From assembly GCF_011320075.1 (NCBI RefSeq), contig NZ_JAANPA010000001.1:124001-188000 (forward strand): a stretch of 64,000 bases of DNA, written 5' to 3'. The notes under the pieces are model-generated. The model did no database searches, was not told the DNA's origin, and saw nothing but the letters and a program-made list of their open reading frames with translations. The translations under genes were made by a program, and so were the position numbers. The stretch is from Sphingosinicella sp. YJ22. GTDB lineage: Bacteria > Pseudomonadota > Alphaproteobacteria > Sphingomonadales > Sphingomonadaceae. Every line of letters begins with the position of its first letter. The first letter of the stretch is position 1. Shown here one piece after another: positions 62,863 to 64,000 of the stretch.

Positions 62863-64000
62863 GCCGGCACCCCGACGAGCGTTTCGCCTTCCACTCCAGT
62901 CACACTCACCTCGACAATCGTACCCACCTCGCCACCGCGAGCCGCCTGGACGGGCGCGAAATTCTCCGCGTGGCCACGGTTACCCTTCTCGACAAGCACA
63001 CGCTGCGTGGTCCCCACCATGCCCTCGAGCCAGCCCGCCTTGCGCCGCGCGCTTGCCTCGCGCAGCCGCCGCGCCCTTTCCTTGATCGCCGCCGCCGCGA
63101 CCTGCGGCATGCGCGCAGCCGGGGTGCCGCGCTTTGGCGAATAGGGGAAGATGTGGCCCATGACGATGTCGCAATCGTCGATCAGCGCGAGGCTGTTGGC
63201 AGCCATGTCGTCGGTCTCGGTCGGGAAGCCGGCGATGATGTCGGCGCCGATCGCGATCTCGGGACGGCGCATCTTCAACCGCTCGACCAGGGCGACCGCC
63301 TCGGCGCGGCTGTGGCGGCGCTTCATGCGCTTCAAAATCATGTCGTCGCCGGCCTGAAGCGACAGGTGGAGGTGCGGCATGACCCGCTCGTCGCCGGTGA
63401 CGAGGTCGAACAGGCGGTCGTCCATCTCGATGCAGTCGAGTGACGATAGGCGCAGCCGCTCGAGCGCCGGAACGTGGCGGAGGATGCGTTCGACGAGCAA
63501 TCCGAGCGACGGCGCGCCGGGAAGGTCGGGGCCGTAGCTGGTCACGTCGACACCGGTCAGGACGATCTCGCGGAAACCCTCGTCGACCAGCGCCTTGACG
63601 CGGTCGACGACGAGGCCGGCAGGCACTGAGCGGCTGTTCCCGCGGCCATATGGGATGATGCAGAAGGTGCAGCGATGATCGCAGCCATTCTGCACCTCGA
63701 CGAAGGCGCGGGCGCGCTCGGCGAAGCCGGAGAGGAGGTGCGGGGCAGTCTCGGTGACCGCCATGATGTCGGAGACTCGGATTTCGGCTTCACCCTCGAC
63801 GTCCCACGGTCGTTCGGCCCGAGCCCGAACGGTGCGGGGGAACAGAAAGGAGGAGGCTTCGAACTTCTCCCTGTTCCCGAGCACCCGGCTCACCTCGGGC
63901 ATCGCCGCGAAGGTCTCGGGCTCGACCTGGGCGGCGCAGCCGGTGACGATGACGCGGGCGTCCGGACGGGCGCGCTTGGCCCTGCGGATGGCCTGGCGGG
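62859..64000 (-). CDS. mtaB: tRNA t6A37 methylthiotransferase MtaB (5' end outside window)
   Basis: The frame runs open to the right edge, with VIVTGCAAQVEPETFAAMPE near the edge (UPF0004 cysteine). About 380 residues are present, roughly 30-60 short of full size. The radical-SAM triad is in GCDHRCTFCIIPYGRG; SSLDCIEMDD, HLHLSLQAGDD and IIAGFPTETDD follow, and a C-terminal TRAM-like region ends the protein. It adds methylthio to t6A at tRNA position 37. First seen gene of the mtaB-ftsY-yciB-ABC unit. Confidence 0.95.
   Translation of the reverse strand, partial: RQAIRRAKRARPDARVIVTGCAAQVEPETFAAMPEVSRVLGNREKFEASSFLFPRTVRARAERPWDVEGEAEIRVSDIMAVTETAPHLLSGFAERARAFVEVQNGCDHRCTFCIIPYGRGNSRSVPAGLVVDRVKALVDEGFREIVLTGVDVTSYGPDLPGAPSLGLLVERILRHVPALERLRLSSLDCIEMDDRLFDLVTGDERVMPHLHLSLQAGDDMILKRMKRRHSRAEAVALVERLKMRRPEIAIGADIIAGFPTETDDMAANSLALIDDCDIVMGHIFPYSPKRGTPAARMPQVAAAAIKERARRLREASARRKAGWLEGMVGTTQRVLVEKGNRGHAENFAPVQAARGGEVGTIVEVSVTGVEGETLVGVPA

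Overview
The window looks like a high-GC alphaproteobacterial chromosome, probably Sphingomonadales. The pointers are the mtaB-ftsY-ispZ gene order, short FtsY, GC-rich third codon positions, the ccmI-type cytochrome maturation gene and the style of small envelope genes. This is inference from gene content, not a database match.

Layout. (1) 1-4.4 kb: end of a Crp/Fnr regulator, a TauE/SafE exporter and a tightly overlapping molybdenum-cofactor operon (moaD-moaE-moaB-moaC-moeA). (2) 4.5-26.7 kb: a 22.2-kb genomic island inserted in the 3' end of a tRNA-Glu(CTC) gene. It is bounded by a 17-bp direct repeat, and the tRNA's original terminator is stranded at the far end. It carries a caa3-type cytochrome oxidase set (CtaG, cytochrome b561, two lipoprotein cytochromes c, CoxB with a heme-c domain, a CoxA-CoxC fusion), a GSDH/sorbosone-dehydrogenase-like lipoprotein, an OppABCDF peptide importer, an M13 peptidase, stress-type small proteins and a decayed tyrosine integrase. 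Several pseudogenes and a dispersed repeat show that it is old and immobile.

(3) 26.8-44.2 kb: the most striking region. After ccmI come two convergent operons. The plus-strand operon encodes a cytoplasmic FAD / double cyclic-nucleotide-binding / four [4Fe-4S] protein, a di-heme b-type membrane protein, an FHA-transmembrane-decaheme cytochrome c fusion, and an HD phosphohydrolase. The minus-strand operon encodes a pentaheme cytochrome, a tandem GlcG/HbpS-type lipoprotein, an outer-membrane beta-barrel and a 1503-residue decaheme cytochrome with a C-terminal LVIVD-type propeller. Together they can form a path from cytoplasm to cell surface with about 25 c-hemes, i.e. a candidate signal-gated trans-envelope electron conduit.

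(4) 44.5-55.3 kb: a ThDP enzyme (acetolactate-synthase-like) with an aldehyde dehydrogenase; two paralogous secreted proteins beside a CHASE2 adenylate cyclase, a possible cAMP source for region 3; an ECF sigma factor with a membrane partner; and a 42-residue peptide with a GG-AC hydrophobic tail followed by two cupin/HEAT-like proteins, a possible modified-peptide locus. (5) 55.3-64 kb: core metabolism and envelope genes: malate synthase G, a TPR protein, Fe superoxide dismutase, a PuuD-like membrane protein, an ABC-2 exporter, IspZ/YciB, FtsY and MtaB (cut by the window end).
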